This document shows, in pieces, positions 1 through 11,024 of a DNA stretch of 64,000 nt (position 1 is its first letter; each line of letters opens with the position of its first letter). Origin of the DNA: Branchiostoma belcheri (taxonomy: Eukaryota; Chordata; Leptocardii; Amphioxiformes; Branchiostomatidae). The notes under the pieces are model-generated. The model was not told the DNA's origin. It was given only the letters and a program-made list of their open reading frames with translations, and searched no databases. Position numbers and translations under genes: made by a program. The stretch covers positions 2,493,144-2,557,143 of the forward strand of contig NW_017804021.1 of the NCBI RefSeq assembly GCF_001625305.1, written 5' to 3'.

Positions 1-120
1 ACCTTCTGGTCTGTCAGTTGTCAGCCTCTGGGTCAGGTTCCTCCATGCTACCCTGTCTTGGGTCAGATTCTTCACTTCCTCGAAGTCCCTCTGCTCTCTC
101 TGTGTGATCTCTCTGTACCA
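1..120 (-). mobile_element. possible 3' remnant of a LINE reverse-transcriptase ORF
   Basis: Read on the minus strand, these bases translate without a stop into a basic, tryptophan-containing stretch with the motif DRVAWRNL, which resembles the C-terminal tail common in RTE/CR1-type LINE polyproteins. It runs off the window edge, so neither the element nor its end can be defined. A chance resemblance is possible. Confidence 0.3.
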
Positions 121-1437
121 TCTATACAGTGCCATATATAATATATGGCTTGGACAAACAGTACCATCTATACAGTGCCCTGTGTATGGGGTGTTTCTCG
201 TGCAACGCATCGCACCGCAGCAAAATGCAACGAATGCGGCAGTAACTACGCCACCGCCGGGCAAAATAAGTCAGGGGTCTGTGACCTGATTAAGACTCAA
301 ATTACTTTAAAATATTGTGTAAAAAAGTCCAGCAGGACAAGGGTTTAAGTCTAGAGATTCTCTGAATTCCAAGTGTATTTCCAACTCAAAGTGACCACAG
401 TTACAAACACTGCCAGGTGTTTACATTTACGGCTGACTTTGTTGACATTTGGCAAAGGTTAATATGCACACGCAGGTGAGCAAGGTCCACTTTAAGTGTG
501 TCCAGGTTTCTAGCCTTTTTAATAGTACGCTTTGTAGAAGCACCTTTAATGTCTTGGGAAATGTTGGTGAAAGCTTAAATGGATGAGTGCAGACTTTCAG
601 ATTTAGTAAAGAAAAAGAAGATTTTTACCCATTTTTTCAGGTCTGTGGAGACCCCTACTTTGTAGTGGTTGGTCCGTAACCTGACACCATCAGAACAAAA
701 TGGCGGCAATGTTTAGAAAGTTGGACTGTTGCCGTAGCTTTCGGCCATCTTGAAAATGTTCAAACAAGGAGCTTCGACAAGGCCTTGGTTCAAACAAGAC
801 TTTTTGCACACCTGACATATCTGGCTACTGTGTGAGGTGAGTTGTTATGACCAGACTTTGCCTATTTTTACATAATGTTTGATACAGCATAGTAGTGTCC
901 TGTGGCCTATAATGTTTGCATGAGTCTATTTAATGGGGGTCTGTTCCCCGTATTTGCTCAGGTAAACAATTACGGGGCAAAACTTTGCTCAGGGAAAGTT
1001 AGAATAGGGCATAACCTTTTTGACCACAGGGATGACATGGATGTCTGGCCAGAAAAACATTTATGTGCCCAGCTGTTAATGAAAGAGTTGGTCTGAATTT
1101 CATCAACAGGGAAAAGGCACGTACCTAGTATATATATCATGATCAATTTTGATAATTTCTGAAACATGTGTTCACAAACTTTAATTGCTTAAACATGTGT
1201 TCACAAACTTTAATTGCTTAAAGAGCAGACATTAACTGAAACTATTTCTTTGTATTTTCTGACAACTGATTGACACTGGCAGAGACACTGCTACAACCCC
1301 CCCCCCAAAGAAAAACACACGGCAGAACTTTTTACCCTGATTCAACTGTTGTCAAGACTTCATGCAGCCTGTCAGAAGACACCAGAGACTGACTAGTGAA
1401 AAAGTCATCACCATACCTGTACCTGATAGACATACTC
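121..1437. other. gene-free upstream region with possible promoter of the GT-NHL gene
   Basis: No supported coding exon. An AAAATGGCGGC motif near 699 and a GCCATCTTG motif near 744 look like YY1-type sites often found at animal transcription starts. A good donor-like GTGAGT follows near 836, so roughly 690-835 could be a non-coding first exon of the plus-strand gene that begins coding at 1837. A 31-base direct duplication (acatgtgttcacaaac...) lies at about 1164-1220. The exon is inference; no transcript evidence is available. Confidence 0.3.
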
Positions 1438-1828
1438 CAACACTGACACCTGTATGTTCCAGGTGTTTCCATGCACCTGACATCAAACACTGACACCTGT
1501 ATGTTCCAGGTGTTTCCATGTACCTGACATCAAACACTGACACCTGTATGTTCCAGGTGTTTCCATGCACCTGACATCAAACACTGACACCTGTATGTTC
1601 CAGGTGTTTCCATGTACCTGACATCAAACACTGACACCTGTATGTTCCAGGTGTTTCAATGCACCTGACAAACACTGACACCTGTATGTTCCAGGTGTTT
1701 CCATGTACCTGACATCAAACACTGACACCTGTATGTTCCAGGTGTTTCCATGCACCTGACATCAAACACTGACACCTGTATGTTTCAGGTGTTTCCATGC
1801 ACCTGACATCAAACACTGACACCTGTAT
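1438..1828. repeat. 47-bp minisatellite ending next to the first coding exon
   Basis: About eight tandem copies of a 47-bp unit containing ACACCTGTATGTTCCAGGTG and CACCTGACATCAA. Copies differ by a few substitutions (cca/tgc, cca/tgt) and one is shortened. The last copy breaks off nine bases before the ATG at 1837. Each unit contains a TTCCAG|GTG string, so each could mimic a splice acceptor. Confidence 0.9.
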
Positions 1829-1836
1829 GAGTCATC

Positions 1837-4800
1837 ATGGCTGAGGGAAGACAGGGAGGACAGGCAGGTAAGGCTGCACACGTCCTGGCCTCTCAGCTTT
1901 TCAAATTACAGACACAAATGTATACCCACCCTGCCAGGATGCAAACAACATGGTGTTATTCTTAATATGGAATAAGCAATACCTTTGCAGGTTCTATAAC
2001 CTATATAATTATTCTACAAATCCATGACCATGTTCTTGAAATGGCTTATATCAAGAAAGACCTCACCTCACCTCACCGGTCCCATGAAAGAAAGACAGGT
2101 TTATCAAAAACACCAAGTGGGACTTCCAATAATAAAAGTGTGTCCACTCAACACATATAAACTCATGTCATGTAGTTTTATATGTTCAGGTGTAGATTTT
2201 CAGTCTGCCTGTATTAAATATAACGTCTTCAAGTTACCACGTACATGTATACTGTACTACCATGAGTTTTGTTTCCCCAAATATCGTCTTTGCTTTTTTT
2301 TTTCCTGAAGGTGCTGAGAGATGGGTAATCTTGTTGATCAATGACGAGTATGGGACTTCCAAGGGGGGAGTTTCTACCATCAACCTTGAGGCGGTTCAAA
2401 CCCTGAAGGGCAAGGTAGTGAAGGACAAGGCAGTCGTGTACGCCACAGCCCTGCGTGTGCCCAAACAAGACCAGGAGGCAGCAGACAGAGACGGCGTCAC
2501 ACTGATCACACCCTATCAGTCAGAAGGGGACAAGAGAGAGCCATCCCTAGACTGGCTAACCCTTGAATTCAAGAGCCACTTCCCAAAATCAACGCTATCA
2601 TCACATGAATACCAGGTAAGCCGCGATCCAAAATCGGTGCTACCACCACATGTTGACGTCATCATCGGCCATGCTGACGTCACAGACACGGCAGCGCGAA
2701 ACATCCACGATGAGTACTACAAGGAGGCAGACCTCATCATGTTCACTCACGTCTTACCCGAGGACACTGAGTACTTCAAGGGAGGTCAGAGGGCCATGGA
2801 AGCTTCAGAGAAAGAGGATGCCATGCTCAGTCAAGTTCACAACGCAAAGGCAGCTTTCTCTGTGGGACACCGGATCTTTAAGCATTTTAAGAATAAGTAC
2901 AGAGGAGACAAGAAACCAAGAGACCACCAACTGTTCTTCCCAAGGCCATCCAAGGTATTTGAAGAGGTCAACATCCAACCTGACAGCGGGGAAGGTGAGT
3001 TGGTGGTCCTGTCTATCGGGAGAGTGAAGAATGCTGAGAATCTGAAAGGTTACAACCTTATAGCAAGGGCCATTGGGATTGTCAGGAAGTATCTGGAGTC
3101 TCTGCGATGGATCACGCGCGGAATCAGCAAGGATGCTTGGGAGAAGAGCATGAAGATCCTGGAGGCCAACCTGAACAGCGGTGACCTGAAGCCCACCCTG
3201 CGGCCGTACGGGACCCAGGAGGACATCAGGAACGACATGAAGACGGCCCACCTGGTCCTGATGCCGTCCCGCTCCGAGCCGTTTGGGCTGGTTGGTCTGG
3301 AGGCCATCGCAGCAGGCATCCCCGTCCTCATCTCCGACAAGTCAGGGCTGGCGGATATGATCAAGAGACTTGTCGCCGAGAAGAAGTTGCCACCAGGTCT
3401 CAACAATAGAATCGTGGAGACCAGTATGCGAGACAGCGACATGGACAAAACTGCTGAAAAGTGGGCTGACAAAATCCGTGACACTTTGACCGACACTGAC
3501 AGAGCATTCAGAGATGCAAAGGAGTTCAAAGATGCGCTTCTGAAGTCCAAGTACTGGGAGGACTCTGAGAGAGAGTTCCTGCAAGCCTGCAGTATCATAG
3601 GTACAACCATATCAAATCCAGTATCTTATTTGCTCTTGTCCTTTAACCTTCTCCCTGTTGCCTAACATCATAGCCAATAGAAAATGGTAACAAAATAGCT
3701 ACTTCAGTGTGCTAAATGTTAAACTTCTCTTTTTCTTCTTTCTTTGGCTTAAGTATATGTTCTTATTGATTTTATGCATACATGTAGATTTGAGAATATT
3801 CTATTTGCTATTGGCAATTCCCTTTAACCTTCTCCCTGCTGCCTAACCCATAATCATGGAGAATCGGCATAAGGAAAATTATACATGTAGCTACTGCCAA
3901 TAAAGAGTGACTGTATCTCTCAAACCTGTGTGGTTCAAGAGAATACTTCCTCCCTTTCTGCCATACTTTCTGAATGCCCAAAGCAAAAAAAAAATTGGGG
4001 GTACAAAGGTATAATCACAGCAAACCTGTTAGTTCTTCCTTCCAATGCATGTCTGGTGCTGTAAGTGTAATCCTCGATTTACATTAAATAATACCAATAA
4101 GTATAATGTTTGTAATGACTATTTTCAGGAACTGTTGTACTTAAGTCCTATTGTTGTCATTGTCATTTAAAAAAGAAAATCTGTAGAGTTTTAAAATGCT
4201 CCAAAAATTTTCTTTCTGGCAGAGATCACTCTTAAAGATGTGGATAAGGCAGCAGCAGAGTACAAAGCAGCAGTAGAAGATGTCATCTCTAAGATAAGCC
4301 AGCAAGTGGACAACCTGGACAGGGAACGCAAAGCAACTGCAGAGAACTGTAAGCAGGTAGAGAAAGAAGTCAAGCAGCACTACGAAGAGTTGATCTCCAA
4401 ACTTGAGAAGGAGAAACAGGAGATGATCAGCAAGATACAGGAGATCAAGAAAGAGAGGGAAGAGGAACTGACTCGGGAGAAAGAAAAACTGGAGACAGAA
4501 CTGAAAAAGAGCAAGGAAGAGGAAATCTTCTTTGAGCAGATTTCAGACCGTAAAGATGACACAGAAGCTGCTTTGAGAGAATTAAAAGAAAAGCTCCAAC
4601 AAGTGGAAGAAAAGGTAGAGAAGCTGTCCATGCAGGAAACAGGCATCATCAGTTTGGTAGGTCAACCAAAAGTGACCTTGAAGCAACTCCAATCCGAGGT
4701 TCCTGGAGGTTCAGTGTTTCCTCAGGAAAAAAAGCAGAAATCTCTGAGGGAAGAGGATAAACCTCCAGGGGAAGATGATAAACCTCCAGGGGAAGAGGAT

Positions 4801-6261
4801 AAACCTCCGGGGGAAGAGGATAAACCTCCGGGGGAAGAGGATAAACCTCCGGGGGAAGAGGGTAAACCTCCAGGGGAAGAGGATAAACCTCCAGGGGAAG
4901 AGCAGAAACCTCCGGGGGAAGAGGAGAAACCTCCGGGGGAAGAAGAGAAACCTCCAGGGGAAGAGGAGAAACCTCCGGGGGAAGAGGAGAAACCTCCGGG
5001 GGAAGAAGAGAAACCTCCAGGGGAAGAGGAGAAACCTCCGGGGGAAGAGGAGAAACCTCCGGGGGAAGAGGAGAAACCTCCAAAGTTCTCATCAGGTTCC
5101 TTGTCAGAGTCAGTTAGGTTCACTATTGATGTAGAGGAGCCGACAGTAGAGAGTCTTCCCTGCTTTGTTACAGTCACCACCAACAATGCAGATCTAACAG
5201 GTGGGAAAGTTGCACCACAGATAGAAGTGACCTCCCCCCAGGGCAAAACCACCCTCATACAAACAACAGCACACACTAGTCCCCCACTAGCTGCAGGGAA
5301 GGGACAAACCAGCAGAGTTAGCAGGGTCTGGGGTGCAGAGTGGAGACCTCAGCAGTCAGGCAAACACACACTGGGGGTCTGTATGGGGGGTATGGAGGAT
5401 CTTTGTTCTCTCACTATAGATGTGAGCTGTAACAATCCTGTAGTGAGGCTTGGGGAGTGGGGGAATCAGCAGGGGCAGTTTCGCCGTCCTATAGATGTAG
5501 CAGTCAGGGGGGACAGGCTGTATGTGACTGATTGTTTGAACGATCGTGTTCAGGTGTTTGATCTGAGTGGAAAGTTTTGTCACTCATTTCCTACAGTGAC
5601 TGACTATCCTAAAGGACTTGCAGTTCAGACTGATGGCACCATAGTGGTGAACTCTGAGGAGGAAGTGAAGAAATTTTCCCCATCAGGAGAACTGCTGCAC
5701 AAATTCCCTCTGCATCTGGGTGAATATTCAGACCCCTGGGGGCTGGCAGTACAGAGGGATGGGAGGGTTGTTGTAGCTGATCCAGGCAAACACAGCATCT
5801 TCCTGTTTGAGGCAGATGGGACACTGGTGAAACAGGTGGGAGGGCAGGGGAAGGGGGAGGGGCAGTTTGATCCACGGTTTGTCTGTGTGGATAAAGAAGA
5901 CAACATCATTGTGTCAGATACATACAACCACCGTGTTCAGGTGTTTGACAGGAATCTGAACTACAAACACAAGTTTGGTCAGGAGGGCAGACAGCCACAG
6001 GATATGCGGTACCCTACAGGGGTGTCAGCTGACAGCAGGGGGAACATAGTTCTGGCAAACAATGGGGGTATAACAGGTGGTGTTAAACACAGTGTGAAGC
6101 TTCAGGTGTTCCGCCCAGATGGCACCTGGGTGTCCACCATCAGCAGTGATGGGGACAAACTGAACCTTCCCAATGGGGTGGCTGTGACAGAGGATGGACA
6201 TGTGTTTGTAGCTGATAGTGGTGAATATGACGACTGTATCAGGAAGTACAGATACATGTAA
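1837..6261 (+). CDS. glycosyltransferase (GT4-type) - coiled coil - filamin-like - NHL fusion protein
   Basis: Three coding exons, 1837-1867, 2311-3600 and 4223-6261, joined by two phase-1 introns with GT/AG ends; the sum is 3360 nt, 1119 residues plus TAA. The short first exon reads MAEGRQGGQA and splices to AERWVILLINDEYG. Residues about 12-435 are a complete GT-B glycosyltransferase: N-terminal glycine loop GGVS (29-32), a GR..K region (247-256) and the retaining-GT signature E333-x7-E341 inside SRSEPFGLVGLE. Residues about 447-580 are a charged coiled coil, about 618-728 carry 16 EEEKPPG-like repeats, about 736-843 resemble a filamin/ABP280 repeat, and 847-1119 hold six NHL blades (for example GQFRRPIDVAV, RVQVFD). 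The tail is like TRIM2/3/71, but RING and B-box are absent, so ubiquitin-ligase activity is not expected. Similar GT domains occur, as I recall, on coral NLRs. The glycosyl donor and target are unknown. Automated annotation may have split it in two. Confidence 0.85.
4753..5083 (+). repeat. in-frame 21-bp coding minisatellite (EEEKPPG units)
   Basis: Sixteen consecutive 21-bp units inside the last exon of the GT-NHL gene, each coding E-(E/D)-(E/D/G/Q)-K-P-P-G. The first half carries mostly EDKPPG variants and the second half only EEKPPG, with third-position shuffling of ccg/cca. The array forms a charged, probably extended linker between the coiled coil and the filamin-like region. Because the unit is a multiple of three, antisense frames also stay open; those are shadows. 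Confidence 0.95.
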
Positions 6262-6697
6262 CACTAACAGTGCAGAATGTTCCAGATACAGGAAATGTGA
6301 GCACCTCACAAGCTCAGTAACATACACTCTGGAACAAGCATTAGTACAGTCCTAGTAAAGTATGTGATGTTATCATAATGGTTTGGTCAGGAACATTTGA
6401 TTTAACCCACTACCAGTAATTACTATTGAAAGTTAACATTTTGTCAAGGATAAATGAACAATGTCTTAATAAGACAGAAATTGGGGCATGTCTGGTCTCA
6501 GTGGATTGGTGCTTGTGCTATTTCATGTATATGGAACTTAGTCTGCATTTCAATACATCACTTTATATCACTTTATATATTCAAATTTGTGATTGGACTT
6601 ATCACAAGCCTAAATAGGATCTTTCTTCACTACATCATTCAATGTGTTCTAAGTCTTTGTAAAATGTAGTGATTTCCCTGCCATTGTTTTGTACATG

Positions 6698-6703
6698 AAT
6701 AAA
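6698..6703 (+). terminator. polyadenylation signal of the GT-NHL gene
   Basis: AATAAA in the context catgaataaaagaatg, 437 bases past the stop codon at 6259-6261. It is the first canonical signal downstream and fits a short 3' UTR. Confidence 0.6.
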
Positions 6704-6859
6704 AGAATGACATCAATTTATCTACTTTCGTGACTTACTTTTGCTGTGTGTGTGTGTTTGCATGTGCATGTGCAAGTGTATGAGTAAGTGTGCATGTACA
6801 TGCATGTGTGTGTATGTATGTGTGAGTGTGAATATGTGTTTGAGAGAGAGAGTACTAAC
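6704..6859. repeat. TG-rich and GA simple sequence
   Basis: An impure (TG)n/(TGCA)n tract at about 6744-6840 and a short (GA)n, lying inside the intron that follows nardilysin exon 4 on the minus strand. Confidence 0.8.
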
Positions 6860-9715
6860 TGTGTTCGAGGTAGTGAGCCAGTCCAGGCAGGTCGGGAGGG
6901 TCACTAAAACTCCCCACTCCCACACACAGGGCTGCAGCAGACTGGGGACACAAAACACACAAAATCAACAAATATCATTTTAATACTATACATAATGTAT
7001 ACAAACACAGAACAACACACACAGGGTAGCAGCAGACTGGGGAACATAAAACACACAAAATCAACAAACATCATTTAATACTATACATAATGTATACAAA
7101 CACAAAACAACACACACAGGGCAGCGGCAGACTGGGGAACATAAAAAACACACAAAATCAACAAACATCATTTAATACTATACATAATGTATACAAACAC
7201 AAAACAACACACACAGGGCAGCGGCAGACTGGGGAACATACAAAACACACAAAATCTATCAACGACAACTGTACCATCCTTTCTATACTTCATAATGTCT
7301 AGAACTGGTCAACTGTTACAACAAAAACCACAAAAACATGCTTGGGTCCAGTGATAGCAGCTTAGAAATGACTATATAGCATGGTTACTGCATTAAATGT
7401 TACAGTAGTAAAACTGTATGTTGTATCCAGAATATCCTATGCAAGAACAATATGCAGGAAGCCCCATAGACAGACAGCACATATATATACATAATAGAAC
7501 CTTGGGTGTAACAAGGATCTTATGTTGCTGTTGCAACAAGATTTCTCACCAGCTTAGAAATGACTCCATGCTCTTGTATGGTAGATGACACAGTTGGTAA
7601 AAAAAAATATTAATAATTCATATTATGTAACTATATCATATGCAGGACGCACATGTATACATGTAGAAGGGAGTAACCAGGATGTTATGTTACTGTTGCA
7701 ACAAGTATGTTTTAATGATCTGAAATTATTAACATTATCTTAATCCAGGGTGTTACTGTTGTTATAAGAAGGAGGCAAGCCCCATATAGACAGTGTACAT
7801 GCATTTATCCTACTGGGTGTGTCATGTTGTTGTTAGTTGTTGTTGTTGTTGATGATTGTTGTTGTTGTTGTTGTAAGACGATTTCTCACCAGTTTCTCCT
7901 TCATCCTGACTGTTTTCTGCCTCTTCCTGACGGGATGTTCCCTGCCGGAGTCACCTGAGGACAGGCCTGACGGTCGGCCTGGCTTATCGTCTCCTGCAAC
8001 AGGAAGGACACAGTTTTTGTTGTATCCCAAGTTCAGTATGTACACATCTACAGGGTGTTTTCTAGAAAAATTTAGCATAAGGGAGCATATCGCAAGCATG
8101 GCAGGGAGCGAAGTGACCAAGAGGGGATAGTAACACAGTTTTGTAATGTTAGAATGCATTGTTGCATTGTTTTTACATCTTTACTGGAAAAAGATCATTT
8201 TGAGAAAGACTAAATAGGGTGTAAGTAGCTACTGAAAATTGATACATGTATGAGGGAGCTGGCTGGTTAAATGAGGGAGAAGCACCCTTATTTCTTGCCT
8301 GTTTAGAAAAACCCCTGACCTAGCCTGCATGCGATCCTATTTGTACACTGGTACACTATTCACATGCTAAATACTGTTTAGGGAGCTCTGGTATACAAGT
8401 AGGATATCACCCAGGCTAAAGTGCAGGAGAACAACCACAAAAGCCCACCATGGCTAGACAAGATGTAAAAAAAAAGTTTGGTACAAACTGGGCAGACGTC
8501 CTACCAAACTAATTTGAAAGTTTCTATTCTACTCTACGCTACTCTAAACACCACCTGCTTTCAGGATAAAGTTTGTCTGCTTACCTGGGAGGTGAAGTTT
8601 GTTTCTGTTGCCAAAATACAGTGAGTAATACAGTATTTACTGTTGTGATCAGTTTCATTAGGCTTTCCATATTTACAATTTGACCTAAATAAAAGACACA
8701 ATGTATTTCTGGTACTTCACCTCCATCTGTGGACATCTCCTCTTCTTCATCCTGATTGGCCGGTTGTGACGTGACATCATCAGACGTCTGACCAATGGGA
8801 AGCTGGTCTGAGATCAGCAGTGCTTGCAGCCCATTGGCTAAGGTGATGACTCTGTGGAAATTTGAAATTATACATAATCATACATAACTACTATAGAGTC
8901 CTATTTTTCATTCATTCATTTCAGACTAACATACAGGAAAATACACAGAAACGTATTACAAGTCTTCTGTCTAGGAAGCCAGTTTGACTCAAGAATGGGC
9001 AACCTCTAAGTGTGGTTTCTTAAACACATATGTAATTTATAAATATGAGGACGTTTGACCTTAGAGATGTGACAGATAAACTACATGTACTCTCATTGGT
9101 TCTAATCTCCAAGCAGATCCTACGATGGCCAGGCAGTATCCATTGGCCAGAGGAGTGTCCATTAGCCAATTATGTTGGGTGGCTAATGGAAACTACCTGG
9201 CCACTTTGATACAGTAAAGTTAACTGTCCACCGAAAGATCTGCTTGGAGATTAATAGTTTCTTCAAGACCGGAACAGTCCAAGGACGTTGGTAAACAAAA
9301 AAAGAAAAAAAGGGGGAGGGGCAGGCATTTGCTTAGGGACACGCCCACATATAGGGTGAGTCATGCAAACAACTCTGAACAGGGAAAAATAGACACCAAG
9401 ACCCTCTCCTCTGCTCCTATGACGTTAGACTGTTACAGCACACGTACTGTCGATTATAACACCTTTGTTTACACCTATCCATGCACCAACAAATTACGCA
9501 ATCCGGCACGTGGACATACTTTTTATCAACCCAGCTTTTTCGACCGTCAGTTTCAACCCTAAAAACTCAACCAATTACTACGAAATTTGGCGTGCTGTTT
9601 CATTAATATATCTAGATTATATCTGTATCCATATATAATTAAATATATTTAAGATTATTTCGAAAACTCACCTGTATTCTTTCTTGTCGTTCGGCGATTT
9701 CTGAACTTCCGCCAT
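6860..9715 (-). CDS. NRDC: nardilysin (M16 metallopeptidase), 5' exons only
   Basis: Four coding exons on the minus strand: 9715-9672 (MAEVQKSPNDKKEY), 8851-8721 (RVITLANGLQALLISD followed by an acidic NQDEEEEMSTDG stretch), 7993-7890 (rich in basic residues, ending MKEKL) and 6941-6860 (SAAALCVGVGSF through GLAHYLEH). Junction phases agree (2, 1, 0), giving 120 codons plus the A of the next ATG. H116-x-x-E119-H120 is the inverted zinc motif of the pitrilysin/insulysin family, and ALCVGVGSFSDPPDLPGLAH matches nardilysin rather than insulysin. The family cleaves peptides before basic residues and can act extracellularly or in the cytosol. The acidic insert typical of vertebrate nardilysin is short here. 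No exon beginning with the expected continuation was found down to position 1, so the catalytic domain's remainder lies outside the window or is lost. The start is the first ATG, in an AAAATGGCGG context. Confidence 0.85.
6941..7262 (-). repeat. 95-bp tandem array copying the nardilysin exon 4 acceptor
   Basis: Units start at 6941, 7036, 7131 and 7228 (periods 95, 95, 97). On the minus strand every unit contains a CCCCAG acceptor followed by codons for S-A-A-(A/T)-L-C (V in most), the first seven codons of exon 4, and then diverges into AT-rich intron sequence. Only the unit at 6941 continues into the full exon. Changes among the copied codons are mostly synonymous (GCT/GCC). Confidence 0.9.
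7263..7889. other. nardilysin intron 3, no further gene
   Basis: AT-rich intron. It includes a diverged direct duplication of a segment with AACAAGGATCTTATGTTGCTG (near 7512) and CAGGATGTTATGTTACTG (near 7679), and a (TTG)n tract at 7833-7874 beside the donor of exon 3. Confidence 0.6.
7994..8720. other. nardilysin intron 2
   Basis: No coding signal or clear repeat seen apart from ordinary AT-rich sequence. A ctaggctagg-type fragment near 8320-8410 is unremarkable. Confidence 0.5.
9104..9252. mobile_element. small fold-back element, AATCTCCAAGCAGATC termini
   Basis: A 149-bp element with inverted ends AATCTCCAAGCAGATC and GATCTGCTTGGAGATT. Inner arms also pair partly (GGCCAGGCAGTATCCATTGG against CTACCTGGCCA). 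It lies in nardilysin intron 1. A second copy of the family is at 22562-22693. No transposase is present, so it is non-autonomous. Confidence 0.8.
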
Positions 9716-9960
9716 TTTGGCTGACCCCTGACCCCGCGCGGTGCATGCCGGGCAGGTTAGGGCTGTTCCACGTCACGGCGGGGAGGGAAGGTTGGTGTTT
9801 TTACATTTTTGTCGTCTGCAAAATTAGCGAAATAAACTGTTGTTTTACTTTATATTTCCGATCGCCGAGAGTTTGAGTGAGGCATAAGGTGTCACAGAAG
9901 CTACGGTGTGAGTTATAGCCCGTACAATCGTCTCAGAACGATCTTGTAAACAGATTTGTT
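9700..9960. promoter_or_regulatory. nardilysin promoter region
   Basis: The minus-strand start codon lies in AAAATGGCGG, a YY1-like initiator context, and the 100 bases upstream (9716-9800) are locally GC-rich with gcgcgg and a gcatgccgggc palindrome. It would read leftward. Whether it is bidirectional is not shown by the sequence, as no plus-strand gene starts before 11884. Confidence 0.45.
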
Positions 9961-10126
9961 TAGGGTGTTTATTTCTTCATGTGTTCAACGTGTCAAGTTA
10001 CACGTCGGAACGAAGTTTTGTGCTATGATCAGTTCTTGTCTTGTCTTGTCCAGGTGCGCTAATTATGTAAGGAATGGCCATGCTGGGAGATCAAATAAAA
10101 GTGTAAACAAGAGTTCCACGATCTCA

Positions 10127-10954
10127 TACCTTCGCCAAATGGTGTTAACTCTTGCGGGTGACAAATTATACAATTTTAATCATTTATTTTGTAAATAAGA
10201 GCCTCATTTGCATGGATTATATCAGTTGATCATATTCTCCATCCAATGACAGCCTTATCATAACAAAAAGGCTATTATAGCACTTCCTCATAAATTATGC
10301 AAATGAGGTCATGATTTGAATAAATTATGTTTATTGATCTTCACTTCACTTTACTTAACTTCCAAATGTGGCAAGTATGAAATTGGGTGCAGCAGTGACA
10401 ACTATGGAATTATAAGAATTTGCCATTAATTATGCAAATTAGGTTCTCATTTACATAATCTATATCCTCAGATGTTTTTCTCGTTCTCAAGTAGATGTCA
10501 CAAGTGTTTAATAGTTCTATTATCGAACAAAGCAGATTTATAGAATTTCCTCATTAATTATGCAAATTAGCTCCTGATTTGCATAATTGCCATCTGATTA
10601 TGTCAAGCATCACTTCAACTACATACATGCCAAAAATCATGACAATACGTCAACCGGATCTTGAGTTATCGTCCTTCAAATTTTTTTCAACAAATGCTCC
10701 TGCAGTTCCAGAACAAGGCGCTAGGGGACCCAATCTCATGTCACTTCTTCCCTACCCCCAAAGCTATCTACCAACCAAAATTCGTGACCCTAGCATGTCC
10801 AGAACATGAGATATCAAAACCGGAAGTTCAGCTGCAGTACCTAGGAAAGCCGCCAGGGGGCCCAAAATCTAATCATTTCTAGGTCTCATGAAGACCTACC
10901 CACCTACCAAATTTCATTCCAATCCATCCACTGCTTCTCGAGTTATCTTGCTAA

Positions 10955-10988
<34 letters not shown>

Positions 10989-11024
10989 AACGCTACTGAA
11001 AACATAACCTTCTTGGCGAAGGTA
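10127..11024. mobile_element. about 0.9-kb non-autonomous element with TACCTTCGCCAA termini
   Basis: Inverted ends TACCTTCGCCAA (10127-10138) and TTGGCGAAGGTA (11013-11024) enclose repeated attaattatgcaaattag motifs, a stretch ending aaatttcattccaatcc, an (AC)n run at about 10963-10983 and ACATAACCTTCTTGGCG at the right end. This combination is familiar to me from dispersed repeats of marine invertebrates. It has no transposase reading frame. The target duplication is not clear. Confidence 0.7.

Noticed and set aside
4649-5276. Minus-strand open frames of 147 and 184 codons
   Set aside because: They are antisense reads of the 21-bp EEEKPPG array; the sense frame carries conserved domains on both sides.
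7837-8130. 97-residue plus-strand frame
   Set aside because: It is the antisense of nardilysin exon 3 plus a (TTG)n tract.
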